64,000 nucleotides of DNA, taken from positions 1,054,001 to 1,118,000 of the forward strand of contig JAWKTN010000003.1 in NCBI GenBank assembly GCA_041399065.1, written 5' to 3'. This stretch comes from JAGQPD01 sp020426865 (GTDB lineage: Bacteria > Planctomycetota > Planctomycetia > Pirellulales > Pirellulaceae). Under the pieces are notes generated by a model. It saw only the letters and a program-made list of their open reading frames with translations. It was not told the origin of the DNA and ran no database searches. The first letter of the stretch is position 1. Every line of letters begins with the position of its first letter. Position numbers and translations under genes: made by a program. Shown here one piece after another: positions 35,463 to 43,982 of this stretch.

Positions 35463-35513
35463 TCCCAACCCGGAACAAAACCAACTCGGAAACACTCCAG
35501 GAAAGAGGCATTC

Positions 35514-37730
35514 ATGGTAAGGCGCAGGTGGAGGCGTGTGGTGGTAGGTGGTGCCATGTTGCTATGCGGCGCACTTCATGGCAGCGCCCAAGCGGGAGTA
35601 CCGTTGGCGGGGTTTCAACCGCTGGTCAGCATCACACTAACCGACGAATTCAAGGATCAGAATTCGGCGGAGACCTTTTTTCTTGCTGACAATGCGGGAG
35701 CGCCGACGGGTGGTTACCTCAGTGCCAATGGCAGCCCTCATTTTGAGTTAGCACTTCTCGACACGGGTGCTGGTGCGTCGTTGATCACGGACCGAGCCCA
35801 TCAAGCCTTTGACATTGATGGCAACCAATTTGACGGTACGGTATCGCAGCGGCTGGGTGGTGCGACTGGATTCTTTGAGGCAATTGTGAGTGACCCGCTG
35901 GGGATCTACGCCACGGGAGTAGGACAGCGAACAGGCAGCAGTCCACTCGCGATCGATACAACGCAAATGGTGGGGCAGACGAGTGTTGCGATTCTCTCGT
36001 TGCCGCCGGAGTCGGAGTTGCCGAGCGTATTGGGTTTGCCATTTGCTAGTCAGCGATCGACGTTGATTCATGCGGATCAGCCACAGATCTTCCGGATGGA
36101 CGATCGAACGGTGCGAACGCCGAACATTACGTTTGACGAGCTGGGGGCTGGGGGGACTGGGATCACGCGGCGGGCACCGATCATCTTGAAGCCTTCCGAC
36201 CAATTCTTGCAGCCGCCTCCTTATATCTTCAACTTCGAAAACATCTTGGGGGGAGAGGATTTGACGGAAAACCCCTCGGCTCCCACACTGACTCAAGGCG
36301 GGTTGTTCCTCAAGGCTGACTTCCGCAATGACGGAACGGCGCTGGGCCTTCAAGACTTCTTTTTTGATACCGGGGCCGACGTGACCGTGCTATCGGAGCT
36401 GAACATGGCACTGTTGGGGCACGACCCGGTGCTTGATACACCAGACTTCACGATTCCAATTACCGGTTCCGGTGGAACACTGGCCGCGGTACCCGGCTTT
36501 TACATTGATGAAATCCGAGTGGCGACGATTGGCGGAACGTTGATATTGACGAATGTCCCCGCTATCGCGCTGGACGTTACCGATCCGAGTTCTGCCGGTA
36601 ACATCGTACCCGGGATTCTGGGGACGAATCTGTTTGCCGGGCGCAATCTCGTAATCGATCCCAATCCGTCGATCGGGGGTGGTGGCGTAGGACCGAGTCT
36701 CTTTATCAGCGATCCAGTGACTACGAGCCACGTCTGGGCAGCCACGACGGCGACGGCCGATTGGCATACGCCGAACAGTTGGAATGCCGCCGGCATACCA
36801 GACGTCATGTGGGCGGTGACGGTCAGTCCCGTAATCGCGGGGGCTCAAACGGCGACGGTCGCGGCCGATTCGACGGTTTGGAGTCTGAATGTCGCTGGCA
36901 ACGCCAACGATACTGCCAAGGTAGTCGTCGAAAACGGCGCGACGTTGACCACCTTTTCAGGGATTGAAGTACTCGACGGTGGGCAACTTCATTTGTCCGG
37001 CGGTAACCTCGATGCCCAATATGTGGAAAACCTTGGCGGTAAGATATCTGGGAGCGGACAGATCGAAGTCGGCAACGGTCCGATCGTTGGTCAACTCGAA
37101 AACCGCGCCGGCACGATCGCTCCCGGTGATGGTATCGGTTCGCTCCGCATTATCGGCGGCTTTGCCAATCGCGTCGACGGCATTCTGGAGTTTGAATTGG
37201 GTGGTACCGCCGAAGGGACGTACGATACCATCGTCGTCGACGGATCGGCAGTGATCGAAGGTGAATTGCACGTGTCACTATTTGGCCTGGGTGCCGACGC
37301 TTTTGTTCCCCAGTCGGGTGACCAGTTCACCTTGATTTCCGCTTCCGGCGCGATCGTCGAAGACCTCGACTCGCTGACGTTGCCACTGGGGTATAACTGG
37401 GCCGTCGAATCCGATGGTCAGAATTTGTTGTTGCTGGTCGAAAGTACCGCATCCCTAAAAGGGGACTACAACCACAATGGTATTGTCGACGCCGCGGACT
37501 ATACCGTGTGGAAAGACTCGATTGGGTCACAGGTTAAACTCGATGCCGACGGTAACGGTAACGGCATTATCGATGCCGCAGACTATACCTGCTGGAAAGA
37601 TAACTTCGGACAAACTGCCGGTTCGGTGACGGTGAATTCCGTCCCCGAACCGGCCGCGATAGCATTGCTGTTCGTCCCGTTCCTGTTGGCCCGCCGTTGG
37701 ACAACCGCAGCGACCGCTGACGCTCGTTAA
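35514..37730 (+). CDS. Secreted aspartic-protease-like protein with dockerin repeats and PEP-CTERM
   Basis: 738 residues, AAAGAGG before the ATG, signal peptide (about 1-27). Two motifs typical of aspartic proteases occur about 200 residues apart: LALLDTGAGASLI (Asp83) and FFFDTGADVTVLSE (Asp285), matching the spacing of the two lobes of pepsin. Residues about 400-630 are a beta-rich, autotransporter-like repeat region (GGQLHLSGGNLDAQYVENLG). Near the end are two calcium-binding dockerin-like repeats (DYNHNGIVDAADYTVWKD; DGNGNGIIDAADYTCWKD), then VPEPAAIALLFVPFLLARRW, a PEP-CTERM sorting tail. So it is probably surface-bound. Protease activity is not proven; it could be a structural relative. 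Confidence 0.8.
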   Translation: MVRRRWRRVVVGGAMLLCGALHGSAQAGVPLAGFQPLVSITLTDEFKDQNSAETFFLADNAGAPTGGYLSANGSPHFELALLDTGAGASLITDRAHQAFDIDGNQFDGTVSQRLGGATGFFEAIVSDPLGIYATGVGQRTGSSPLAIDTTQMVGQTSVAILSLPPESELPSVLGLPFASQRSTLIHADQPQIFRMDDRTVRTPNITFDELGAGGTGITRRAPIILKPSDQFLQPPPYIFNFENILGGEDLTENPSAPTLTQGGLFLKADFRNDGTALGLQDFFFDTGADVTVLSELNMALLGHDPVLDTPDFTIPITGSGGTLAAVPGFYIDEIRVATIGGTLILTNVPAIALDVTDPSSAGNIVPGILGTNLFAGRNLVIDPNPSIGGGGVGPSLFISDPVTTSHVWAATTATADWHTPNSWNAAGIPDVMWAVTVSPVIAGAQTATVAADSTVWSLNVAGNANDTAKVVVENGATLTTFSGIEVLDGGQLHLSGGNLDAQYVENLGGKISGSGQIEVGNGPIVGQLENRAGTIAPGDGIGSLRIIGGFANRVDGILEFELGGTAEGTYDTIVVDGSAVIEGELHVSLFGLGADAFVPQSGDQFTLISASGAIVEDLDSLTLPLGYNWAVESDGQNLLLLVESTASLKGDYNHNGIVDAADYTVWKDSIGSQVKLDADGNGNGIIDAADYTCWKDNFGQTAGSVTVNSVPEPAAIALLFVPFLLARRWTTAATADAR

Positions 37731-37732
37731 CC

Positions 37733-38035
37733 GCGGAGACCGCGGAGGGATTGTGGACCGCAGAGGTCGCGGAGAGCGCAGAGGTTTGTGGTTGGCGGAG
37801 ACTGCGGAGGGATTGTGGACCGCAGAGGACGCGGAGAGCGCAGAGGGCTTGTGGTTTGGGGAGACCGCGGAGGGATTGTGGACCGCAGAGGTCGCGGAGA
37901 GCGCAGAGGTTTGTGGTTGGCGGAGACCGCGGAGGGATTGTGGACCGCTGAGGGATTGTGGACCGCAGAGGGATTGTGGACCGCAGAGGGATTGTGGACC
38001 GCTGAGGTCGCGGAGAGCGCAGAGGGTTTGTGAGC
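37733..38035 (+). repeat. GC-rich 62-bp and 18-bp direct repeats
   Basis: Copies of GATTGTGGACCGCAGAGGTC followed by GCGGAGAGCGCAGAG start at 37749, 37811, 37874 and 37936 (period about 62). They then collapse to an 18-bp unit ACCGCNGAGGGATTGTGG repeated at 37954, 37972 and 37990. The sub-motif CCGCAGAGNNCGCGGAGA is itself repetitive. It begins right after the stop of the PEP-CTERM gene. No spacers of CRISPR type. The open frames that cross it are by-products of its composition. Confidence 0.85.
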
Positions 38036-38162
38036 GGCGGGGAACGCAGCGTTTTCTTCGTTGCTCAATAGGGCAAAGTCAGAATATTTCCCCGTCCCGC
38101 GTTGTTTTCCGTAACCGGAACGGGCAACCGTGGGCGACATTCGTGTCGAGGGCCAGTGTTAC

Positions 38163-39842
38163 CTATTCGCTCAACCCGCTTGGGCCATAGATGTAGGTTG
38201 TGATCCCGATCTTGTCGAGCTTCGCGCCGTCTTCGCGATACGCGACGGTCAGTGTGTGCTCGCCGGCGGCAAGTTCGGCGTTGAGCAACTCGACCCATTC
38301 CCAACCGGTCGTGCGCAGACCGTTGGCTTGCACAAAGTTGCCGTCGTCGATCTTGATCCAAAACGAGTCGTCATCCGCCGAGGCGCAATGCGCACGGGCA
38401 AACAGATAGTACTTCGCGTTCCTGCTCACCGTAAACGAAACCGTCAATGTCCCCTCGGCGGACATCGGTGCTGCATTGGGACTGTTGAGCCCTGCGCGAA
38501 TTGTGACGTAGCCATCGTTGGATGCCCGCGGGTCGTTTTCAACAATCCAGTCCGTACCGCGCTCCGCATCTTCAGCTTCGTAGTATGTCGTCTCAATGTC
38601 ATCACGGTTGGGATCGGGGAATGTCGATGTGCCGGTAAGCCATCCATCGTACCAGTGCACATATTCGACGTTTTCGAACGGATGCGTCGTCACGGACGTG
38701 TTGACATCTTGTTTGTCCAAGAGAAACTTATCGACAAACGCTTCGACTTCCGGCATCTGAACGTCCGGAAGTCGACAGTGAGGATGGCGACCTACGATCG
38801 AGAAGCCGAATCGATCGGGTACGCCAAACGCCTTCCATACTTCGTGTGCTGCCCGGCAGGAGACATAACCGGACTGCTCGGCAAGCCATTCGTAGTCGGG
38901 ATTTCCCAGGACGATTAATGCGCGCGGGGCGACCATCGCCATCAATTCGTGATGGTCGTGTGGAAGTTTGGCAACGGAGTTGGAGAAACGGAACATGTCT
39001 TCGATAAACCAGGCACTGCTGGTGTTGCCGAGTGTCTCGACATTCCCTAGCGTTTCGGAGACGCGCCACGCGGCGGCTCCGCCGCCCCCCGGTTCCTGAG
39101 CAATCGTCAGCGCGATCCGCTCGTCGAAGGCACCGGCGAAGAGTGCCATTTTTCCGGCAAACGAACAACCCGTTACTGCCAGGTGCTTCCGATCGATCGG
39201 CAATTCGTCCTGCACAAGTTCGAGACCGTCGATCAGTCGACTGACTCCCCACGACCACGCGCTGTAAGCTCCGATGTACTTCAATTCGGGATAGAGTCGA
39301 TTAATGGGCTCGCGCCCCCTCCGCTGCGTATGGGCCATCACCTGTCCAAAATTAAACGGAATCCTGGCAATCTTTCGGCTGGCGAAAATCTCCGGGGGAA
39401 GGCTGCCGTTGCCTCCTCCCATTCCAATCACCGCCGGGAACGGGCCGTCCCCCTCAGGCAACACGATCCGCGAAGTGAGTGTCAACGATTCGCCATTGAC
39501 GGTGACATTTACAGTAAGCGTCCCATCGGCATAGCTGGCTTCGATATCCTCTGGGCGAACCGGCTTCTCGCCAATCTCGTAATGTTCAATCTCGGCCTTG
39601 ATCTCCGCCCGCCGACGGGACCAGTCGCCAAATTGCGTCGAACGTCCGCTGCCATCCGACCACGTGAAAGGGTCCGTCAATGGGCGGACGATCGGAAGAT
39701 CATCGTACGACGGCAACGCCGGTTTCGCGTATCTCGCCCCAGTGTGCTCCACCGGATAGACCAAGGGAATTTCCTGTGCGAATGCCGCGAACGACAACCA
39801 CATGGTTCCCAACAACACCGTCGCCGACCGGAGCGCCATCAT
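38163..39842 (-). CDS. CE15-like glucuronoyl esterase with C-terminal carbohydrate-binding-like domain
   Basis: 559 residues, signal peptide about 1-22. Alpha/beta hydrolase of the CE15 type: nucleophile Ser227 in LAVTGCSFAGKMALFAGAFD (family GCS-x2-GK), Glu250 in IAQEPGGGGAAAWR as the acid, and His353 or His355 in VGRHPHCRLPD. CE15 enzymes cut ester bonds between lignin or other alcohols and glucuronic acid on xylan. The usual Arg of GCSRxGK is Phe here. Residues about 420-559 are a beta-sandwich like a carbohydrate-binding module (EAEDAERGTDW, AKYYLFARAHCASADDDSFWI). Secreted. A cluster of CAGCTGTCC repeats lies in its leader. Confidence 0.82.
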   Translation of the reverse strand: MMALRSATVLLGTMWLSFAAFAQEIPLVYPVEHTGARYAKPALPSYDDLPIVRPLTDPFTWSDGSGRSTQFGDWSRRRAEIKAEIEHYEIGEKPVRPEDIEASYADGTLTVNVTVNGESLTLTSRIVLPEGDGPFPAVIGMGGGNGSLPPEIFASRKIARIPFNFGQVMAHTQRRGREPINRLYPELKYIGAYSAWSWGVSRLIDGLELVQDELPIDRKHLAVTGCSFAGKMALFAGAFDERIALTIAQEPGGGGAAAWRVSETLGNVETLGNTSSAWFIEDMFRFSNSVAKLPHDHHELMAMVAPRALIVLGNPDYEWLAEQSGYVSCRAAHEVWKAFGVPDRFGFSIVGRHPHCRLPDVQMPEVEAFVDKFLLDKQDVNTSVTTHPFENVEYVHWYDGWLTGTSTFPDPNRDDIETTYYEAEDAERGTDWIVENDPRASNDGYVTIRAGLNSPNAAPMSAEGTLTVSFTVSRNAKYYLFARAHCASADDDSFWIKIDDGNFVQANGLRTTGWEWVELLNAELAAGEHTLTVAYREDGAKLDKIGITTYIYGPSGLSE

Positions 39843-39870
39843 GCCTCATCCTCCGTTGGTATCTTGCCGA

Positions 39871-40012
39871 AAGTCCCCCAGCTGTCCAGAGAGTCCCCCA
39901 GCTGTCCCCAGCTGCGCGAAAGTCACCCAGCTGTCCCCAGCTGGTCCGCGACGTTATCCAGCTAGTCCGTGATGTTTTGCGGTAGACCGCAATACGGCTG
40001 GGACAGCCGAGT
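39871..40012. repeat. Interspersed AGTCCCCCAGCTGTCC repeats and hairpin
   Basis: AAGTCCCCCAGCTGTCC, GAGTCCCCCAGCTGTCC and AAGTCACCCAGCTGTCC occur between 39871 and 39942, with extra CCCCAGCTG pieces, and CGGCTGGGACAGCCG lies near 39995. CAGCTG is palindromic. Relatives occur at 35407-35462. The stretch separates the divergent CE15 esterase and LRR genes. Confidence 0.65.
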
Positions 40013-40035
40013 AACATTTTGATCGAGCATAACGT

Positions 40036-41448
40036 ATGCAATGGGCTCGGGCAAGCAACAAGGAGAAGGAGGAGCAGGGTCGCATTGCCCTACGGCAACG
40101 GATATCATGGATGGTCATGAAGGTCCTGATCGTAGCACTCCCTGGATATCAATTCATGCTCGTCGCGATGGGAGTCGGTGCGATAATTTTGGCGTCGATC
40201 TCGGACGTAACGAATAGCGCAGCTGCGACAACGACGGTTGACGAATTGATTCGACGGCTTGACAGCGCTTCGTTCATTGAACGGGAAGATGCGTCAAGGC
40301 AGCTTCAGCAATGCGGAGCGGAGGCGATGGAGCCGTTGGCGAACGCTGCCGTGGGGCCGAGTCGCGAGGTGGCGACGCGGGCGTTGATCATTTTGCAGGT
40401 CCTGGCGGGCAATGACGATATTTCGGTAGCCGCACTGGCCGCTGCGGCGCTTCGTCGGGTGGCGGACGATCCTGCAACGTGTTTGCCGCTGTTGGCCAAA
40501 CGAATATGCTCGAAGTGCGAAGTCCGGCTGCGGGAACGCTATGTCCGGCGGTTCGCCCGCCTTGGCGCCGTCGTCAGTATGGACCACTCGAACAACGTCA
40601 GAATCCGTTTCAATAAGGTGTGGAGAGGGACCGACGACGACCTCCAAGAGTTATTTGAGCTGTTTCCGCCAGTGTCCGTCAACATTGAAGAATCGAGCAT
40701 GGGCGATAACGTTGTCGAGTTGCTGGCTGACGCGACGACATTGCAGGACGTCTATTTGGGGCAATCTCAGGCAACGGGCAAGGGACTGGCGGAAGTGTGT
40801 CGCTTGCCCCGGCTGCGATATCTTTCGCTACGCGGCCTCCGGCTTCGCGAAGACGCATTCGCTGCGTTGGCGACGGCAACGTCGGTTCAAATGCTGGGGT
40901 TAGACGAAACCAATATCACGGACGCTCAGTTGGAGCATTGCGGACATCTGCCTAACTTGAACACGCTGTGGTTGAACTCCACGGCAGTCAGTGACGAAGG
41001 ATTGAAGCATTTGGCGGAGTTACCGAAGCTGGAAAAATTGTACCTTACCCGCTTGAAGCTTGCCGGTCCTGGTCTTGAGGCGTTGAAGGACGTCGTCTCG
41101 CTGCGTTATCTGTCGCTTCAGGAAGTGCCGCTGAGCGACTCGCAGGCGTCGTCGCTTGTGCATCTCAAACAGCTCACGACGTTAGGCCTGGACCAAACCA
41201 AAATCTCTGACGAAGGTCTTGGCTTCGTGGCACAACTGAACAACCTCGAAACGTTGTGGCTCGACGGGACTAAAGTCTCCGATGCGTCGTGCGATGAGAT
41301 TGCCAAGTTGACGAAGCTGAAGAAACTTTATTTGCGTCAAACCAAGATCAGCACGGACGGAAAGCGGAAGATTGCCGATGCAATCAAGACCTGCCGTATT
41401 TATTATCCCAATTCCGATTCGACAGGCGATGCGATGCCGCAGGAATAG
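40036..41448 (+). CDS. Leucine-rich repeat protein with membrane anchor
   Basis: 470 residues as drawn; internal ATGs at 40111 and 40117 are possible starts and no ribosome binding site decides. A hydrophobic segment (about 28-58, MKVLIVALPGYQFMLVAMGV) anchors or exports it. Then a HEAT-like helical stretch (TVDELIRRLDSASFIEREDASRQL), and from about residue 235 about nine leucine-rich repeats of the 23-24 residue type: L.TLWLNSTAVSDEGLKHLAELPKLEKLYL. These resemble the LRRs common in planctomycete proteins and serve protein binding. No enzymatic motif. Confidence 0.82.
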   Translation: MQWARASNKEKEEQGRIALRQRISWMVMKVLIVALPGYQFMLVAMGVGAIILASISDVTNSAAATTTVDELIRRLDSASFIEREDASRQLQQCGAEAMEPLANAAVGPSREVATRALIILQVLAGNDDISVAALAAAALRRVADDPATCLPLLAKRICSKCEVRLRERYVRRFARLGAVVSMDHSNNVRIRFNKVWRGTDDDLQELFELFPPVSVNIEESSMGDNVVELLADATTLQDVYLGQSQATGKGLAEVCRLPRLRYLSLRGLRLREDAFAALATATSVQMLGLDETNITDAQLEHCGHLPNLNTLWLNSTAVSDEGLKHLAELPKLEKLYLTRLKLAGPGLEALKDVVSLRYLSLQEVPLSDSQASSLVHLKQLTTLGLDQTKISDEGLGFVAQLNNLETLWLDGTKVSDASCDEIAKLTKLKKLYLRQTKISTDGKRKIADAIKTCRIYYPNSDSTGDAMPQE

Positions 41449-41487
41449 TCTTGATCGTCTCCGCGACCCGCGAGATCGGGCGCGCCC

Positions 41488-42945
41488 CTATCGATTGGGC
41501 ATCGTCGTTTCGCGAAACTCGCGACTCGAAAACATGACGAACCCGGGAAAGAAATTCTCCATGGAGGTGCTTTCTCGAAACACCGATTTATTGACGCCTG
41601 TTCGCCATAAGAAAAATGATCCGTGTTCAATCGTCGTTCCGGTAATTTCCGAGTAAGGCACTTGCTCGGGAGCTTTTCGGCCGACAAACCCTGTTGGGTG
41701 GTATTCGAGATGATCGGGATGGAACGTCGCATTCTTGGTCCACGTCACAGCCTGGCCGTTTTGGAATTGTTGCAGCATCCGATACCCGACAACGGTGGCG
41801 ACATGATCGCGAAGTGATTCGAATTCCGTGATATCTTTGGCGTTGGTGGAATATTTCAGCGGCTTTCCCTCAGCGGGCATGAACGACATCGAGACGTTCG
41901 TGCCCGTGTACACGCCGTTGTAGTACATACGCACCGAGTGGTACGTAAATGTCGCAATATCGCTGTAGCGAATCTCCTGTGAGCCGTATGCCGTCTGATA
42001 GAATAGGCCATGTGCGTGGCAGCGGAGAGCGTTTTTGCGAGTTGTTGCTGCGGCGATTACCAATGCCAGGCCAATGGCACCGGCGATCCAGGCAGCCAGC
42101 CATTGCTGGGTGGCGGCGCAACCGGCGGCGCCGACCAGAAACGCCAATCCCACGACCGAGACGATAAGGAATTGCGTTTTTGTGGTTTCCTTCGCGAAAA
42201 GAATTCGCCCCAAACCCTGCGGCTCGGAATCGTCGGATCGTGGCCGATCTTTCAGGTGTTCGTAGAGTAAGCGGTGGAGCACGAATACGTTCTTATCGTC
42301 CATGCCCAACTCTACCGTGGGCTCGTCGCGTCCCTGACACCAGAGACAAAGGTTGTTTCGCAGGACATCAATGGCGGTCAACTGGGACAGAGGGAGCTCG
42401 CGTTGGTCACCTGCCTTGTTAATTGACAGACGTTGGTTGCCGAACGACCAACCCTTGCCGTCAAGTTGGCCGCCGCTGCGAGTGGACTCCTCGCAACGCC
42501 GAAGCAGTGATTCTGATATTCGGTGCAGCAACTCACCGACTGGGTCGACGTCGCCGCCCCAGTATTTACTATTGAGACGAATCGGATCGGGGTCGTCGGC
42601 TACCCAAATTCCGCCTTTGCGGATTACCGAGATCTTGGATGGATTGCTAAAATCTCGATCGATGAGCCAGGCGAACCCGTTGACGTCTTCATCGTAGTAG
42701 CCACGACTGCCACGTCGGTCGGTGACGTTGAAGCCATCGCCCGTATCCAACAGGTAGGTGCGGCGTCGGTAGTCAACAAACGCCTTGATTTCCACGCCCA
42801 AGAAAATGACTGCGGCGATAATCAATAGGATCAACACATCGGGAAACAAAACCCCTGGGATCGCCAGGACTACTGCCGCGATTTGCAGCAAAATCATCAG
42901 CCACGTTCGCTTTCCACCGTTGACCAGATGGCCTCGTTGTTCCAT
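41488..42945 (-). CDS. Unrecognised membrane protein, 485 aa
   Basis: Membrane segments at about 14-52 (two, WLMILLQIAAVVLAIPGVL and ILLIIAAVIFLGVEI) and about 258-302 (two more). Between them is a soluble region of about 200 residues (DTGDGFNVTDRRGSRGYYDEDVNGF) and after them another of about 180 residues (RCHAHGLFYQTAYGSQEIRY). Both soluble parts have a beta-rich look with aromatic-polar alternation, as in PH-like membrane domains, but no family is recognised with confidence. Convergent with the LRR gene. Confidence 0.6.
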   Translation of the reverse strand: MEQRGHLVNGGKRTWLMILLQIAAVVLAIPGVLFPDVLILLIIAAVIFLGVEIKAFVDYRRRTYLLDTGDGFNVTDRRGSRGYYDEDVNGFAWLIDRDFSNPSKISVIRKGGIWVADDPDPIRLNSKYWGGDVDPVGELLHRISESLLRRCEESTRSGGQLDGKGWSFGNQRLSINKAGDQRELPLSQLTAIDVLRNNLCLWCQGRDEPTVELGMDDKNVFVLHRLLYEHLKDRPRSDDSEPQGLGRILFAKETTKTQFLIVSVVGLAFLVGAAGCAATQQWLAAWIAGAIGLALVIAAATTRKNALRCHAHGLFYQTAYGSQEIRYSDIATFTYHSVRMYYNGVYTGTNVSMSFMPAEGKPLKYSTNAKDITEFESLRDHVATVVGYRMLQQFQNGQAVTWTKNATFHPDHLEYHPTGFVGRKAPEQVPYSEITGTTIEHGSFFLWRTGVNKSVFRESTSMENFFPGFVMFSSREFRETTMPNR

Positions 42946-43061
42946 TGTCGGGCATTCCCCGCGATACTTCGCTTTGTCTTCGGAGTTGAACTGGAAGAGT
43001 AGCGTTTATGGTATGATACGATTTGGGAAATACAACTACCCGAATTCGCCGAGGTCGATCC

Positions 43062-43982
43062 ATGTCCTTAACGTCGTTCGCCATTGTGTCGTCACGGCCG
43101 GCTATTGCGATGGCCGTCCTCGTATCGCTCGTGCTATCGCACCGTTCCGGCTTTGCACAGACCGAAGAAAACGCAGAGTCATCGATCGAAGTGTTCTCTG
43201 GGCCACAAATCGGTGAACCGCTTCCCCCCTTTGAGGCTCGGCGGGTGTTCGGCGGCGGGCCGGCGGGAGAAATGGTCAAAGTCGCTCAAGAAAACGAAGC
43301 TGACGCGACGTTGATACTGTTCGTTCCCGAGTTGACTCGACCGGTTATCGGACTGACTCGTGGCGTCTGCCAATATGCTCAACGTCAAAAGGAGCCGGGC
43401 ATTCGCACGACGATTGTATTTCTGTCGCAGGATATCACGTTGCTGGAGCAGCAGTTGAAGCGAGCGCAGCACGCGATGCCGAAAGATATTGAGGTCGCGG
43501 TTTCCCTGGATGGTCCAGAGGGGCCCGGCAGCTACGGGTTGAATCGCAATGTCGCCTTGACGGCCTTGGTTGGCAAGTCGGGCAAGGTAACCGCGAATTT
43601 TGCGTTGGTGCAACCAAGTTTGCAGGTGGATGCCCTCAAGATCGCCACTGCGATTGCCGAAGCCGTCGGCAATGGCGATCCGCCCAAGCTTGAGGACGTT
43701 GTACCTGCCCAGATGGCAATGGCTGGCGGAGTCGACGACGATACGTTTCGTGCCAAGCTTGCACCGGTAATTCGCCGTACGGCAACCGAGGAGCAGGTGG
43801 ACGACGCGGCCAAAGCAGTGGAAGAGTTTGCCAAGGAGAATCCGGCCTTTGCTGAACGCGTGGGTACGGTGGCGCGGCGAATCATCGATGCCGGGCGGCT
43901 GGAAAACTACGGGACGCCGCATGCGCAAGAGTATTTGAAGACATGGGCCGAATCGTACGCCCCAGCCGATAAGGAAAAATAA
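43062..43982 (+). CDS. Exported thioredoxin-fold-like protein without CxxC
   Basis: 306 residues from MSLTSFAIV, with GAGG eight bases upstream. Signal peptide about 1-33. Residues about 48-205 look like a redoxin: GPQIGEPLPPFEARRV, ADATLILFVPELTRP where a CxxC or Cys is normally found but none is present, TTIVFLSQD, and SYGLNRNVALTALVGKSGKVTANFA. So the fold may be kept without redox chemistry. The rest is helical. It starts a five-gene operon; its stop overlaps the start of the DUF1549 gene. Confidence 0.65.
   Translation: MSLTSFAIVSSRPAIAMAVLVSLVLSHRSGFAQTEENAESSIEVFSGPQIGEPLPPFEARRVFGGGPAGEMVKVAQENEADATLILFVPELTRPVIGLTRGVCQYAQRQKEPGIRTTIVFLSQDITLLEQQLKRAQHAMPKDIEVAVSLDGPEGPGSYGLNRNVALTALVGKSGKVTANFALVQPSLQVDALKIATAIAEAVGNGDPPKLEDVVPAQMAMAGGVDDDTFRAKLAPVIRRTATEEQVDDAAKAVEEFAKENPAFAERVGTVARRIIDAGRLENYGTPHAQEYLKTWAESYAPADKEK

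Noticed and set aside
35748..36353. Antisense frame of about 200 codons in the aspartic-protease-like gene
   Set aside because: Opposite a gene with a signal peptide, DTG motifs and PEP-CTERM; no ribosome binding site or motif on the antisense side.
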